From: Anaerolineae bacterium
GTDB lineage: Bacteria > Chloroflexota > Anaerolineae > Promineifilales > Promineifilaceae
Length of the DNA stretch: 64,000 nt
Direction: 5' to 3'
Assembly (NCBI GenBank): GCA_023382655.1
Contig: JAHDWK010000004.1
Span: 212,538 to 276,537 of the forward strand
Part shown: positions 48,801 through 57,679 of the stretch, piece by piece
Layout: the number at the start of each line of letters is the position of its first letter
How positions within the stretch are numbered: the stretch's first letter is position 1
Position numbers and translations under genes: made by a program
Notes under the pieces: generated by a model
The model's database searches: none
What the model was told of the DNA's origin: nothing
What the model saw: the letters and a program-made list of their open reading frames with translations, nothing else

Positions 48801-50849
48801 CTACTCGGGCGTCTGGTCAATCGCCCGGTCAATCAACGATTGCGGCAGCTCGATGCCCTGGGCTTCGGCCCCGGCGCGGTTAATGAAGGTGTCAAAGACG
48901 CCAACCCGTTGAATATCGGTGGTGGCGATGTCCAGCGTACCATCCAGGAAAGCGACGGCCATTTCACCTGCCTGACGGCCGTCTTCCGCCAAAGATGCAC
49001 CCAAAGCCACTGCCCCACCCTTTGCCACCGTAGGAATATCGTTGGTGATGATGGGAATACCGTATTCATTAGCCACCTGCACCACCGCCTCCGAACCGGA
49101 AGCGACCGTGCTGTCTTGTGTGAAGTAGAAGAAATCTATGTCCAGGCCAGCTAACGATTCGGCGGCTGTGCGGATTTCGGAACTGTTGCTCACCGTAGCA
49201 ATTTCCAGCGTAATGCCGCGCTCATCGGCAATTGCCTGGACGGCTTCTGTCTGGGCTACTGAGTTCGCCTCGGCCGGATTGTAGAGGAAGCCAATCGTAG
49301 TCGTATCGGGATTGATTTCCAGCATTGTGTCGAAGGTTTCCTCCAGCGGCGGGAAGATTTGCGAGCCGGTCATCCAGGCCGGGTGATCATCCGGCGCGGT
49401 GGCGATGCCGGCCGCGTAGGGATCGGTAACGGTGGTGAAGATGATCGGAATTGGTTCGGCCATGTCCTGTGTGGCGTTCAGGGCGGCCTGAGCAGCCGGG
49501 GTACTGGTGGTGACAATGAGATCAACATTCTCATCAATGAACTGCTGGGCGATAGTGTTCAGGGTGGCAATATCCCCTTCAGCATTGCCACGAATGATGG
49601 TCAGATTTTCACCTTCCACATAGCCACCTTCGGCCATCGCCTCAATAAACGATTCCTGCACCAGTTCCAGGGCCGGGACAGAGGCAATAACCATCATGCC
49701 AATGGTGAATTCGCCTTTCTCTTCTTCTGTTGGTTCGGCACTACCTTCAAAGTCGGCCGGGGTTTGGTCAATGGCTCGCTCAATGAGGGATGCAGGCAGT
49801 TCGATGCCCTGCGCACTGGCCCCGGCGCGGTTGATGAAGTAGTCGAAGACGCCCACACGCTGGATGTCGGTGGTAGCCAGGTCAATCTCACCATTCAGGA
49901 AAGCAACGGCCATTTCACCGGCCACACGGCCGTCTTCCCGTAAAGAAGCACCGACAGCCGCCGTACCACCTTTGGCTACCGTGGGAATATCATTGGTGAT
50001 GATGGGAATGCCATTGTCATTCGCTACCTGGACGACAGCTTCGGAGCCAGAGGCCACGGTGCTATCCTGCGTGAAGTAGAAGAAATCTATGCCCAAACCA
50101 GCCAATGATTCGGCGGCCGTGCGGATTTCAGAACTGTTGCTTACTGTAGCAATTTCCAGTGTAATGCCACGCTCATCCGCAATTTGCTGGACGACCTCTG
50201 TCTGGGCAACAGAGTTGGCCTCGGCCGGATTGTAAAGGAAACCAATGGTGGTCAAATCGGGGTTGATTTCCAGCATTGTGTCAAAGGTTTCTTCCAATGG
50301 CGGGAACATTTGCGAGCCGGTCATCCAGGCCGGATGTTCGTCCGGGGCCGTGGCGATGCCGGCGGCATAGGGGTCGGTGACGGTAGTGAAGATGATGGGG
50401 ATGGGGTCGGCCATGTCTTGCGTGGCGTTCAAGGCGGCCTGGGCGGCCGGGGTGCTGGTAGTGACGATGAGATCAACCCCTTCGTCAATGAATTGTTGGG
50501 CAATGGTGTTCAGGGTGGCAATATCCCCTTCGGCATTGCCACGAATGATGGTCAGATTTTCTCCTTCAACATAGCCACCTTCAGCCAGGGTTGCGATGAA
50601 TGATTCCTGCACTGTTTCCAGAGCGGGGATAGGGGCGATGACCATCATGCCGATAGTGACATCTTCTGTGCCTGCTTCTGCTTCTTCCATCTCTGGCTCT
50701 TCAGTTGGTTCGGCGGGGGCGTCCGTGGGTTCTACGGCCGTTTCCGATTCTGTGTCCGGCGATTCGGTTGTTGACGGCGAACTACAGGCTGCCAGGAACC
50801 AGAGAAGCGCCATACCAATGAACAACAAACGGGGATATTTCTGCTTCAT
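48801..50849 (-). CDS. ABC transporter substrate-binding lipoprotein with two tandem binding domains
   Basis: A 682-residue surface lipoprotein. The signal peptide ends in a lipobox with Cys22 (FLAAC), followed by a Glu/Thr-rich tether. Two nearly identical domains of the ABC_sub_bind type (TrpX-like) start near residues 63 (DVTIGMMVIAP) and 380 (FTIGMMVIAS), with a repeat length of 317 residues. Shared segments include GGYVEGENLTIIRGNAEGD, VTTSTPAAQAAL and YNPAEANSVAQTE. The family normally has one domain of ~300 residues, so this is a two-headed protein. The matching ATPase and permease lie upstream on the same strand. AAGGAGAAGGAA before the ATG is a strong ribosome binding site. Confidence 0.9.
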   Translation of the reverse strand: MKQKYPRLLFIGMALLWFLAACSSPSTTESPDTESETAVEPTDAPAEPTEEPEMEEAEAGTEDVTIGMMVIAPIPALETVQESFIATLAEGGYVEGENLTIIRGNAEGDIATLNTIAQQFIDEGVDLIVTTSTPAAQAALNATQDMADPIPIIFTTVTDPYAAGIATAPDEHPAWMTGSQMFPPLEETFDTMLEINPDLTTIGFLYNPAEANSVAQTEVVQQIADERGITLEIATVSNSSEIRTAAESLAGLGIDFFYFTQDSTVASGSEAVVQVANDNGIPIITNDIPTVAKGGTAAVGASLREDGRVAGEMAVAFLNGEIDLATTDIQRVGVFDYFINRAGASAQGIELPASLIERAIDQTPADFEGSAEPTEEEKGEFTIGMMVIASVPALELVQESFIEAMAEGGYVEGENLTIIRGNAEGDIATLNTIAQQFIDENVDLIVTTSTPAAQAALNATQDMAEPIPIIFTTVTDPYAAGIATAPDDHPAWMTGSQIFPPLEETFDTMLEINPDTTTIGFLYNPAEANSVAQTEAVQAIADERGITLEIATVSNSSEIRTAAESLAGLDIDFFYFTQDSTVASGSEAVVQVANEYGIPIITNDIPTVAKGGAVALGASLAEDGRQAGEMAVAFLDGTLDIATTDIQRVGVFDTFINRAGAEAQGIELPQSLIDRAIDQTPE
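48804..50666. repeat. Internal duplication of the binding-protein gene
   Basis: The segments encoding the two domains are direct repeats offset by 951 bases, shown for example by TCATCCAGGCCGG at 49370 and again at 50321. Many third-codon positions differ, so the duplication is old enough to have diverged at the DNA level while the protein stayed close. Confidence 0.85.
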
Positions 50850-50962
50850 TTCCTTCTCCTTTTTCTTGTTGGAAGGCTCATCTTGTAATGATCACTTCCA
50901 TTTGTGCAGAGGTGGCGCGGTTAACACAGGCCAATGCCCCTGACACATATATAAACCTGATT

Positions 50963-50996
50963 AGATTGGTTCAATCTTTGGAGATTGAACCAATCT
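50963..50996. terminator. Hairpin between ATPase and binding-protein genes
   Basis: AGATTGGTTCAATC and GATTGAACCAATCT pair perfectly around the loop TTTGGA. It lies just after the ATPase gene end and before the binding-protein leader, both on the minus strand. It may lower or stop transcription between them. Confidence 0.6.
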
Positions 50997-51007
50997 GGCC
51001 TCTGCTA

Positions 51008-51805
51008 CTACTCCGAGAGCAGCAGTTCATCATCCATGAGTGCTTCATGGCGCACTTCACTGAACTTATCTACCAGACCTTGTACTGTCAGGCCAAGCCT
51101 TTCTTCCTGTGAAAGGTCCAGAACTAACTCTCCCTTGTGGAGCATGAGGGTGCGTGTGCCGTAGGTTAACGCTTGCTGCATGTTGTGGGTGATCATTAAG
51201 GTGGCGAGCCGTTGTTCTTTAATCACCGTTTGCGTACTTTCTAAAATGCGCACGGCCGTTGCCGGGTCTAGTGCGGCCGTGTGTTCATCCAAAAGCATTA
51301 GTTTTGGAAAGGAAAGGGAAGCCATGAGTAGGGTCATCGCCTGGCGTTGCCCACCGCTGAGCAAAGCAACTTTGTCATCCAGCCTTTTTTCCAGGCCCAG
51401 GCCAATTGGCTCCAATAAATCTGCTAATTTTTGGCGACGTACACGATTCACCCCCAGGCGCAGCCCTAATTTTTGTGTGCGCAGCATGGCCAGGGACATA
51501 TTTTCAGCAATGGTCATATTCGCGGCTGTGCCGTGAAATGGATTTTGAAAGACACGACCAACAAGTGATGCTCGTTTGTACTCAGGCCAGTTGGTGACAT
51601 CAATGTCATCGAGGAGGATACGGCCGTGTGAAGGTTTGAACTCCCCGGCGATGGCATTAAACAGTGTGCTTTTGCCTGCGCCGTTACTGCCAATAACGGT
51701 CACAAATTCTTCGTTTTGCAGGCGCAGGTTTATCCCTCTAAGGGCATAGACCTGATTAATCTCACCTTCATTGAAAATTTGGTGCAAATTATCAATCTGT
51801 AACAT
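51008..51805 (-). CDS. ABC transporter ATP-binding protein (TrpZ-like)
   Basis: A 265-residue ATPase. The Walker A is GSNGAGKST (~residues 37-45), the signature is LSGGQRQAM and Walker B is LMLLDEHTAALDP. An AXMT-like loop (NMTIAENMSLAMLR) is typical of the TrpXYZ-type family of ABC importers. It shares one base of overlap with the permease stop codon (TGATG), so it is translationally coupled. The binding protein is separated from it by a hairpin. Tryptophan or tyrosine is the known substrate for the Streptococcus family member; it is not proven here. Confidence 0.92.
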   Translation of the reverse strand: MLQIDNLHQIFNEGEINQVYALRGINLRLQNEEFVTVIGSNGAGKSTLFNAIAGEFKPSHGRILLDDIDVTNWPEYKRASLVGRVFQNPFHGTAANMTIAENMSLAMLRTQKLGLRLGVNRVRRQKLADLLEPIGLGLEKRLDDKVALLSGGQRQAMTLLMASLSFPKLMLLDEHTAALDPATAVRILESTQTVIKEQRLATLMITHNMQQALTYGTRTLMLHKGELVLDLSQEERLGLTVQGLVDKFSEVRHEALMDDELLLSE

Positions 51806-52884
51806 CAGCCCGCCCCCCGCTTCTTTCTAAAATTGGTTAACCAGAGGACGATGAGGACGAGCAAAGCAGTGGCTAACTTGACATCGGTGGCCTCCACGCG
51901 GAGCGTTTCGCCCGATGGCAACGTAATCTTCAGACTCAGCGCCGCCGCAATGGCAATCCTGTAAATAATCATGCCAATGATGGCGGACAGGGTAGCCAGG
52001 GGGATGGTTTTGGGACGAATAATCGTTTCACCCACAATAACCGCCGCCAAACCAGAGATGATCAGCCCCAGCCCCATATTGACATCGGCAAAGCCCTGGT
52101 ACTGGGCCATGATTGCACCCGACAAGCCGACCATTGCGTTGCTAATGGTTACACCCAAAATGATGAAGGTGTTGGGGTTGCGCCCCAAGGCTCTGACCAT
52201 CTTGTTGTTGTCCCCGGTGGCCCGCATGGCCATGCCCATTTCTGTTTTGGTGAACCAGTCAAAAAGTAGTTTGCACACGATGACGATGACACCGACGATG
52301 AGGATGGTAAGCAAATTACTGGCATACCGGATGGCATCTTCGCCAAAGCGGGTGGCGATAAATGCTTTGAACCCATCGGCAAAGGGGGAAAAGATGGTTT
52401 CCGTATTCAGCAGAGGGATGTTAGAGCGCCCCATAATGCGCAGGTTGATGCTGACCAGCCCGGTGGCGACGATGATAGAAGCGAGCAAGCTGTGAATTTT
52501 GAACCTGGTGGCAATAACGGCCGTGATCGCCCCAAACAACGCCCCGGCCAATAACGCCACCGGTAGTGTCAGCCAGGGTGAGTAGCCAGCCGTCAACATC
52601 ACGGCCGCCACGGCCGCGCCCAAAGGGAATGTGCCATCAATGGTCAAATCGGGAAAATCGAGAATGCGGAAGGTAATGTAAACACCCACACCTACCAAAG
52701 CCAGACAGAGGCCGGTAGCGACGGCCCCTAACCAAACCCCCATTGACCTGACCCCGCCAAAGGCGAACAGCGCCAGAATAATAGGCAGGATAACGACCAA
52801 TATTGGCGTCCAGCGGGATTGCAACAGCTTTGTCAGCCAGCTTGATTGCTTCTGGACGGGGTGGGAAGTGCTGGTTTCGCTCAT
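51805..52884 (-). CDS. ABC transporter permease (TrpY-like)
   Basis: A ~359-residue permease. After a hydrophilic N-terminus come about eight to nine hydrophobic helices. The family signature region is FRILDFPDLTIDGTFPLGAAV, and the C-terminal part has LGLIISGLAAVIVGE. This belongs to the TrpXYZ family of ABC importers. The ATG at 52884 has AGGAA about seven bases upstream; an in-frame start at 52905 would overlap the preceding SDR gene. It lies 13 bases after the SDR gene, so the two may be co-transcribed, although their functions look unrelated. Confidence 0.88.
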   Translation of the reverse strand: MSETSTSHPVQKQSSWLTKLLQSRWTPILVVILPIILALFAFGGVRSMGVWLGAVATGLCLALVGVGVYITFRILDFPDLTIDGTFPLGAAVAAVMLTAGYSPWLTLPVALLAGALFGAITAVIATRFKIHSLLASIIVATGLVSINLRIMGRSNIPLLNTETIFSPFADGFKAFIATRFGEDAIRYASNLLTILIVGVIVIVCKLLFDWFTKTEMGMAMRATGDNNKMVRALGRNPNTFIILGVTISNAMVGLSGAIMAQYQGFADVNMGLGLIISGLAAVIVGETIIRPKTIPLATLSAIIGMIIYRIAIAAALSLKITLPSGETLRVEATDVKLATALLVLIVLWLTNFRKKRGAG

Positions 52885-52897
52885 ACAGATTCCTGAC

Positions 52898-53665
52898 TTA
52901 TGCACCTACAGAAGTGCCGCCATCTACAAATAGAGTTTGCCCGGTGATGTAAGACGCTTCTTTTGAAGCGAGAAAGGCGTGAACGGCCGCAATTTCTTCC
53001 GGCTCGGCAAAGCGGCCAAAGGGAATCCCTTTGAGCAGGTTTGCCACGATCTTTTCGGGAATGGTTTTGGTCATGTTGGTGTTGACGCCGCCAGGAGCAA
53101 CGCAGTTGACGGCGATGCCATACCTGGCCCATTCTAGCGCCAATGTGTTGGTTAAACCGATAATGCCCGCTTTGGAGGCGGCATAGTTTGCCTGGCCGAT
53201 GTTACCTAAAGCGGCAATGGAGGCGGTGTTGACGATACGGCCGTAGCCCGCGGCAATCATGGGTACGGCGGCCAACTGGCAGCACAGCCAGGTTCCTTTG
53301 AGATTCACCGCCAGAACGGCATCCCACTTATCGTCAGACAGGTAGTAGGCCTGGCCCTCTTTGACGCGGGTGGTGAGACCGTCGCGGGTGATGCCGGCGT
53401 TGTTGACGAGTACGGTGAGCTTGCCGTAGGTGGCTACGGCCGTGTCCACCATCCGCTGCACATCATCGCGGGAAGCCACACTGCCGACAACCACAGTCGC
53501 CGCGCCCCCGGCTGCCTCCACCTGCTGTTTTGTTTCGGCCAGGCCCGCTTCATCCAGGTCGGTAATCACCACCCGCGCGCCTTCTTTGGCAAAGCGCACG
53601 GCCGTGGCCCGCCCAATCCCATTGCCCGCGCCGGTAATCATGGCTACGTCATTTTTTAGCAGCAT
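52898..53665 (-). CDS. Short-chain dehydrogenase/reductase (FabG-like)
   Basis: NAD(P)-dependent oxidoreductase of 255 residues. The cofactor motif TGAGNGIG is near residues 11-18, NNAG near 90, and the catalytic Ser-Tyr-Lys is present in SIAALGNIGQANYAASK. It ends with the usual GQTLFVDGGTSVGA. The family acts on 3-oxoacyl or 3-hydroxyacyl compounds. It lies 7 bases downstream of the MaoC gene on the same strand, so both probably act on acyl-CoA or acyl-ACP substrates in the same pathway. Confidence 0.93.
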   Translation of the reverse strand: MLLKNDVAMITGAGNGIGRATAVRFAKEGARVVITDLDEAGLAETKQQVEAAGGAATVVVGSVASRDDVQRMVDTAVATYGKLTVLVNNAGITRDGLTTRVKEGQAYYLSDDKWDAVLAVNLKGTWLCCQLAAVPMIAAGYGRIVNTASIAALGNIGQANYAASKAGIIGLTNTLALEWARYGIAVNCVAPGGVNTNMTKTIPEKIVANLLKGIPFGRFAEPEEIAAVHAFLASKEASYITGQTLFVDGGTSVGA

Positions 53666-53672
53666 TTGGTCC

Positions 53673-54122
53673 TCATCCTCCTTGACGCTTCATCAACTGC
53701 GTCCAAACCATATCCACCACTACTTCATCCCGCTGGTTGAACACCCTGGCCGCCAGCTTCACAATACCCCGGTCCGCTTTTGAAGTCTCCCGCTTTTCGA
53801 TCACTTCCATTTGCAAGCGGACGGTATCGCCAAATTTAACCGCGCCCTTGTATTTGATGTTTTGTTCCATGAGGGCGATGGTCGTTCCGGCCATCAAGCC
53901 GGTCATATTGGCCATGCCGGTGGAAATGGCTACGGTTAACATGCCATGGGCAATACGTTCACCAAAAGGGGTGTTCCTGGCGGCCTCTGCATCCGTATGC
54001 AACGGATTGAAGTCGCCGGAAAGCCCAGCAAAAGTGACCACATCCGCCTCGGTGATGGTACGCGCCTGCGTATCGTAAATTGCGCCTAATTCAAACTCTT
54101 CATAGGTTAACCCACGTCCCAT
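53673..54122 (-). CDS. MaoC-like (R)-specific enoyl-CoA hydratase
   Basis: A 149-residue MaoC-type dehydratase. The hot-dog fold signature is DFNPLHTDAEAARNTPFGERIAHGMLT (catalytic Asp and His), near residues 35-60. It hydrates enoyl-CoA in fatty-acid or PHA metabolism. The ATG at 54122 has AAGGAG six bases upstream, so I prefer it to an earlier in-frame start. The SDR gene follows after 7 bases. Upstream is a TetR gene on the same strand, beyond a perfect 17-base hairpin. Confidence 0.92.
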   Translation of the reverse strand: MGRGLTYEEFELGAIYDTQARTITEADVVTFAGLSGDFNPLHTDAEAARNTPFGERIAHGMLTVAISTGMANMTGLMAGTTIALMEQNIKYKGAVKFGDTVRLQMEVIEKRETSKADRGIVKLAARVFNQRDEVVVDMVWTQLMKRQGG

Positions 54123-54143
54123 CTGGTCTCCTTCATACATAGC

Positions 54144-54183
54144 CACGAATTTCACGAATGGGTGTTCATTCGTGAAATTCGTG
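54144..54183. terminator. Perfect 17-base hairpin between tetR and maoC
   Basis: CACGAATTTCACGAATG and its complement flank GGTGTT. It can weaken read-through from tetR into the maoC-SDR genes. The arms contain a nine-base internal period. Confidence 0.7.
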
Positions 54184-54191
54184 CATTTGAA

Positions 54192-54791
54192 TTAAGAATT
54201 TGTTGGCTTTTCAATGCCGTTGAAAAAGAGGCTGACAATCGAGTCAGCCATCTCTTCCGGGCCGCCTAAACGTTCACGGCCGTATTCATGCAAGGACACC
54301 TCCACCACAGCCACATGTTGCCAGGATAACAGGCGGGCATCCATAGAGATAATCTCACCATTTGCCATCCCCTCACTCAAGAGCAATTCTATCTGCCCCG
54401 GCAGTGCGGCCTGGTAAGCGCGGATCAATTCCGTCCGCACTGGCTCCTCAAAAACATTGATATTGCGGCGTATGGAACGCATAATGGCCAGTGACTCAGG
54501 GGTTAACCGCAAAAAGCTGGCCAGGGAAAGGTATAGACGGTTCCGGCAGCCTTCTCCCCGGCTTTTGTGCAGTGAGTCCTGAATCGTCTCTTTCACTTCG
54601 GCTAGACACCGGTAAATCGTCTGTAAATATAGATCTTCTTTCGTCGCAAAATGGTGGTATAAAGCACCTTTGGTCACACCAGCAACTTCCGTTATTTCCC
54701 GCAAAGAAACGTCAGCATATTGTTTCTCGGTGAAAAGTGTCCTGGCGGCATCTAAGATATTGTTGATTGTGGCAACAGACCTGTCTTGCAT
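54192..54791 (-). CDS. TetR family transcriptional regulator
   Basis: A 199-residue regulator. The helix-turn-helix (~residues 25-55) reads YADVSLREITEVAGVTKGALYHHFATKEDLY. The C-terminal ligand domain is of the acyl-type TetR kind in context (unproven). It is divergent from an acyl-CoA ligase gene and upstream of maoC and SDR on its own strand. A palindrome ACCGGCCAGCCGGT lies next to the ligase promoter (54913-54926) and is a likely operator. The inducer may be an acyl-CoA. Confidence 0.92.
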   Translation of the reverse strand: MQDRSVATINNILDAARTLFTEKQYADVSLREITEVAGVTKGALYHHFATKEDLYLQTIYRCLAEVKETIQDSLHKSRGEGCRNRLYLSLASFLRLTPESLAIMRSIRRNINVFEEPVRTELIRAYQAALPGQIELLLSEGMANGEIISMDARLLSWQHVAVVEVSLHEYGRERLGGPEEMADSIVSLFFNGIEKPTNS

Positions 54792-54812
54792 TCATCCCTT
54801 CTTGAACTATTT

Positions 54813-54847
54813 AGACCTGACAGGTTCTGTGGGAACCTGTCAGGTCT
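54813..54847. repeat. AGACCTGACAGGTT hairpin, copy 3
   Basis: AGACCTGACAGGTTC and GAACCTGTCAGGTCT flank a short loop (TGTG plus flanking G). It is in the divergent gap between tetR and the acyl-CoA ligase gene, close to the tetR start. Confidence 0.85.
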
Positions 54848-54874
54848 TGAGAGAATCAGTTCGTCACTTTTGAT

Positions 54875-54902
54875 TTGATTCTGGGGAAATGTGCTGTATA
54901 AT
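54875..54902 (+). promoter_or_regulatory. Promoter of the acyl-CoA ligase gene
   Basis: TTGATT (54875-54880), a 16-base spacer and TATAAT (54897-54902), with TG two bases before the -10. The start codon lies at 54964, so the leader would be about 55 bases. Confidence 0.7.
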
Positions 54903-54912
54903 GTGCATAAAA

Positions 54913-54926
54913 ACCGGCCAGCCGGT
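54913..54926. promoter_or_regulatory. TetR operator candidate at the ligase promoter
   Basis: ACCGGCCAGCCGGT is a palindrome with six-base arms (ACCGGC and GCCGGT), centred about 17 bases after the -10 box, just past the expected transcription start. It would fit a TetR-type repressor encoded by the divergent gene. Confidence 0.6.
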
Positions 54927-54963
54927 ATGTTTTATAGTAGCATGAACTAAATAACACGTCAAG

Positions 54964-56526
54964 ATGATGCATATAACCCAGGGATTAAAACGAGCAGCGC
55001 TTGTCAATGGGCCAGGCATTGCCACCATTGATGGGGAACGCCGGCACACCTGGCACGAGTTCGCCGACCGTGTAGCCCGGCTGGCCGGGGCATTAATCTC
55101 GTTGGGGCTAAAAACAGATGACCGCGTGGCCATATTGGCGCTCAATAGCGACCGGCATCTCGAGTATTACTTTGCCACCATTTGGGCTGGCGGTATTTTT
55201 GTCCCACTCAACACCCGGCTGGCGCCGCCGGAAATAGGCAGCATCCTCACCGATGCCGGCGCCCATATTTTGGTCATTGATGACGCGCTGCAATCGCAGT
55301 TGGCTAACATAGCAGACCATACCACAATACCTGAACATATCATCTTTGCCGGGGAAGGAGAACCTGTTGCCGATCTCATTCAACACGAAGCCTTTTTAAG
55401 CACCTCTGCGCCCGTTCCCGATGCGAACCGAGGTGGAGATGATGTGGCCACCATTATTTATACGGGCGGCACGACGGCATCACCAAAAGGTGTCATGCTC
55501 ACGCATACCAACGCCGTCAGCAATGCGTTGTCTTCGCTGGCAATTTTGTATGATGGCGATCCCTGGACGTACCTGCACACCGCGCCCATGTTCCATATTG
55601 CCGACTGTCAATGGAACACCGGTGTGACCATGTTAGGCAGCACCCACGTTTTTGCCAAAAAATTTGTGCCCCAAGAGATGCTGGAGCTTATCAGCCGCCA
55701 CCAGATAACACACACCGCTTTGGTGCCCACCATGATCAATATGTTATGCCAGGTACCCCATGTGGAATCGTATGATGTGTCCAGTTTGCGGAAGGTGAAC
55801 TTCGGCGGTTCTTCCATTGCCCCGGCCGTGATCAGGCGAGCGCGACAAGTGTTCCCTAACTGCCACTTCATTCAGGGGTACGGGCAGACGGAGACGTCGC
55901 CTAATATCGCCATGTTGCTGGATAAATACAATACAGATGAAGGGCCGTTTGCAGGCAAAATTGAGTCGGCCGGGCAGCCGGTGTTCGCTATGGAAGTGAG
56001 AATTGTGGACGTCAAAGATGAAGAAGTGCCGCGTGGGATCGCTGGCGAGATTACCACCAAAGGCCCACATGTGATGCGCGGCTACTGGAACAAGCCGGAG
56101 GAAACCGCCTATGCGCTGCGCGGCGGCTGGATGCACACCGGGGATGTTGGCTATCTTGACGAGGATGGTTTTATCTTTATTGTAGACCGGCTCAAAGATA
56201 TGATCATTAGCGGCGGCGAAAACATTTATTCAACGGAAGTGGAGCATGTCATTTACCAGCATACGGCCGTTGCCGACTGTGCCGTCATTGGCGTGCCGCA
56301 TGAAAAATGGGGAGAGACTATACATGCCATTGTTGTGCCTAAAAAGGGAGCTGACCTGACAGAAGAGGAAGTGATGAATTACTGCCACCAGCATCTTGCC
56401 GGCTATAAGTGCCCGCGCAGCGTCGAGATTCGCCTGGAACCCTTACCAATGAGCGGCGCCGGCAAGATTCTGAAAAAGGTTTTGCGCGCGCCATTTTGGG
56501 CAGACAAAACACGCCAGATCAACTAG
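54964..56526 (+). CDS. Acyl-CoA synthetase (AMP-binding ligase)
   Basis: ATP-dependent acyl-CoA ligase, 520 residues. The AMP-binding P-loop is YTGGTTASPKGVM near residue 162. The second motif, GYGQTETSP, and the hinge TGDVGYLDEDGFIFIVDRLKDMI (in two pieces, near residues 400-420) are intact. The C-terminal Lys (GAGKILKKVLR) is present. The substrate is likely a fatty or other carboxylic acid. It is divergent from a TetR gene and is probably repressed by it. An ATG-ATG start follows a weak ribosome binding site. The amidohydrolase gene follows. Confidence 0.94.
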   Translation: MMHITQGLKRAALVNGPGIATIDGERRHTWHEFADRVARLAGALISLGLKTDDRVAILALNSDRHLEYYFATIWAGGIFVPLNTRLAPPEIGSILTDAGAHILVIDDALQSQLANIADHTTIPEHIIFAGEGEPVADLIQHEAFLSTSAPVPDANRGGDDVATIIYTGGTTASPKGVMLTHTNAVSNALSSLAILYDGDPWTYLHTAPMFHIADCQWNTGVTMLGSTHVFAKKFVPQEMLELISRHQITHTALVPTMINMLCQVPHVESYDVSSLRKVNFGGSSIAPAVIRRARQVFPNCHFIQGYGQTETSPNIAMLLDKYNTDEGPFAGKIESAGQPVFAMEVRIVDVKDEEVPRGIAGEITTKGPHVMRGYWNKPEETAYALRGGWMHTGDVGYLDEDGFIFIVDRLKDMIISGGENIYSTEVEHVIYQHTAVADCAVIGVPHEKWGETIHAIVVPKKGADLTEEEVMNYCHQHLAGYKCPRSVEIRLEPLPMSGAGKILKKVLRAPFWADKTRQIN

Positions 56527-56584
56527 CACTATAGTTGTTCACCCCAAAGAACGCAGAAAGCGCAAAGGAGAAAAGGGAAGAATA

Positions 56585-57424
56585 ATGAAGGCAATTGATA
56601 TTCACGTTCACGTACCTGACCCCCCAGGCCATCCGGCAGCGAAAGAAAAAGAGGATATGGCCGCGTATTTTGGCATGAAAGATTTGCCCAAAACGCCGGA
56701 AGCGCTCTACGAAAAATACAAGGCTTTGGACATTTTGGGGGTTATCTTTTCTATTGATGCCGAAACAAATACCGGCGTTCCGTACATTGGCAATGATTAC
56801 GTAGCCGCAGTGGCGCAACAGTATGCCGACCAATTTATCGGTTTTGCTTCGGTAGACCCGTGGAAGGGAAAAACGGCCGTGCAAGAACTCCAACGCGCCG
56901 TCAAAGAATTGGGATTACGTGGCTTAAAGCTACATCCCACCACCCAGGCATTTTTCCCCAATGATCCCCAATTTTATCCGCTGTGGGAGGCGTGCGCTGA
57001 TTTAGGCATTCCTGTGCTGTTTCATTCCGGGCAAACGGGTGTTGGCGCTCGTGAACCGGGTGGGGGTGGCTTTAAGCTCAAATATTGCCAGCCGATTCCT
57101 TATATTGATGATATTGCCGCCGATTTTCCCACGTTGACCATCATTATGGCTCATCCAGCCGTACCCTGGCAGGAAGAACAACTTTCGGTGGCCCTGCACA
57201 AGCAAAACGTGTACATTGACCTGTCTGGCTGGTCGCCTAAGTATTTCCGCCCGATTTTGCAGCAATATATGAAGTCACTGCTGCAAGACAAGGTACTGTT
57301 TGGTTCCGATTATCCGGTATTGATGCCCGAACGGTGGCTAAAAGATTTTGAAACGCTGGAACTAAAAGACGAAGTCCGCCAGAAAATTTTATTGGACAAC
57401 GCCCGTAAAATCCTCAACTTATAA
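56585..57424 (+). CDS. Amidohydrolase family 2 (ACMSD-like) metal-dependent hydrolase
   Basis: A 279-residue TIM-barrel hydrolase or decarboxylase. The N-terminal HVH (DIHVHVP), LKLHP, FHSG, MAHPAVPW and the C-terminal FGSDYP motif with its metal-binding Asp are all visible, which places it in the amidohydrolase 2 group. Members include decarboxylases and lactonases. It follows the acyl-CoA ligase gene by about 60 bases, a gap with another AAAG/GCAAAG-type repeat, and is probably co-transcribed. The substrate is unknown. Confidence 0.85.
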   Translation: MKAIDIHVHVPDPPGHPAAKEKEDMAAYFGMKDLPKTPEALYEKYKALDILGVIFSIDAETNTGVPYIGNDYVAAVAQQYADQFIGFASVDPWKGKTAVQELQRAVKELGLRGLKLHPTTQAFFPNDPQFYPLWEACADLGIPVLFHSGQTGVGAREPGGGGFKLKYCQPIPYIDDIAADFPTLTIIMAHPAVPWQEEQLSVALHKQNVYIDLSGWSPKYFRPILQQYMKSLLQDKVLFGSDYPVLMPERWLKDFETLELKDEVRQKILLDNARKILNL

Positions 57425-57679
57425 AAGTTGCATCACGCCGGCAACTGAGAAAGCAAGTGACCACTAAGCCCAGAGAATTGCCAAAAAATAACCGTACATA
57501 TTTTGGACGTATGTACGCACAATCCCACGATTACAGGTTTATTTAGCACCATCGCCAGACCCACCTCAAATCAGCCTGTGGACTGATGTGCCACATCTTA
57601 TCTACGCCTACACTCTCCTTAACAAGCAAGATTACTGCATCGGATGATTGTCAACATCGTTCGGCAAAGGAGTTAGTGA

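Noticed and set aside
57650-57665. Third TetR-type operator (CAACATCGTTCGG) before the ABC exporter
   Set aside because: Only one half matches CCGAACATTGTTCGG and no palindrome is formed; likely chance.
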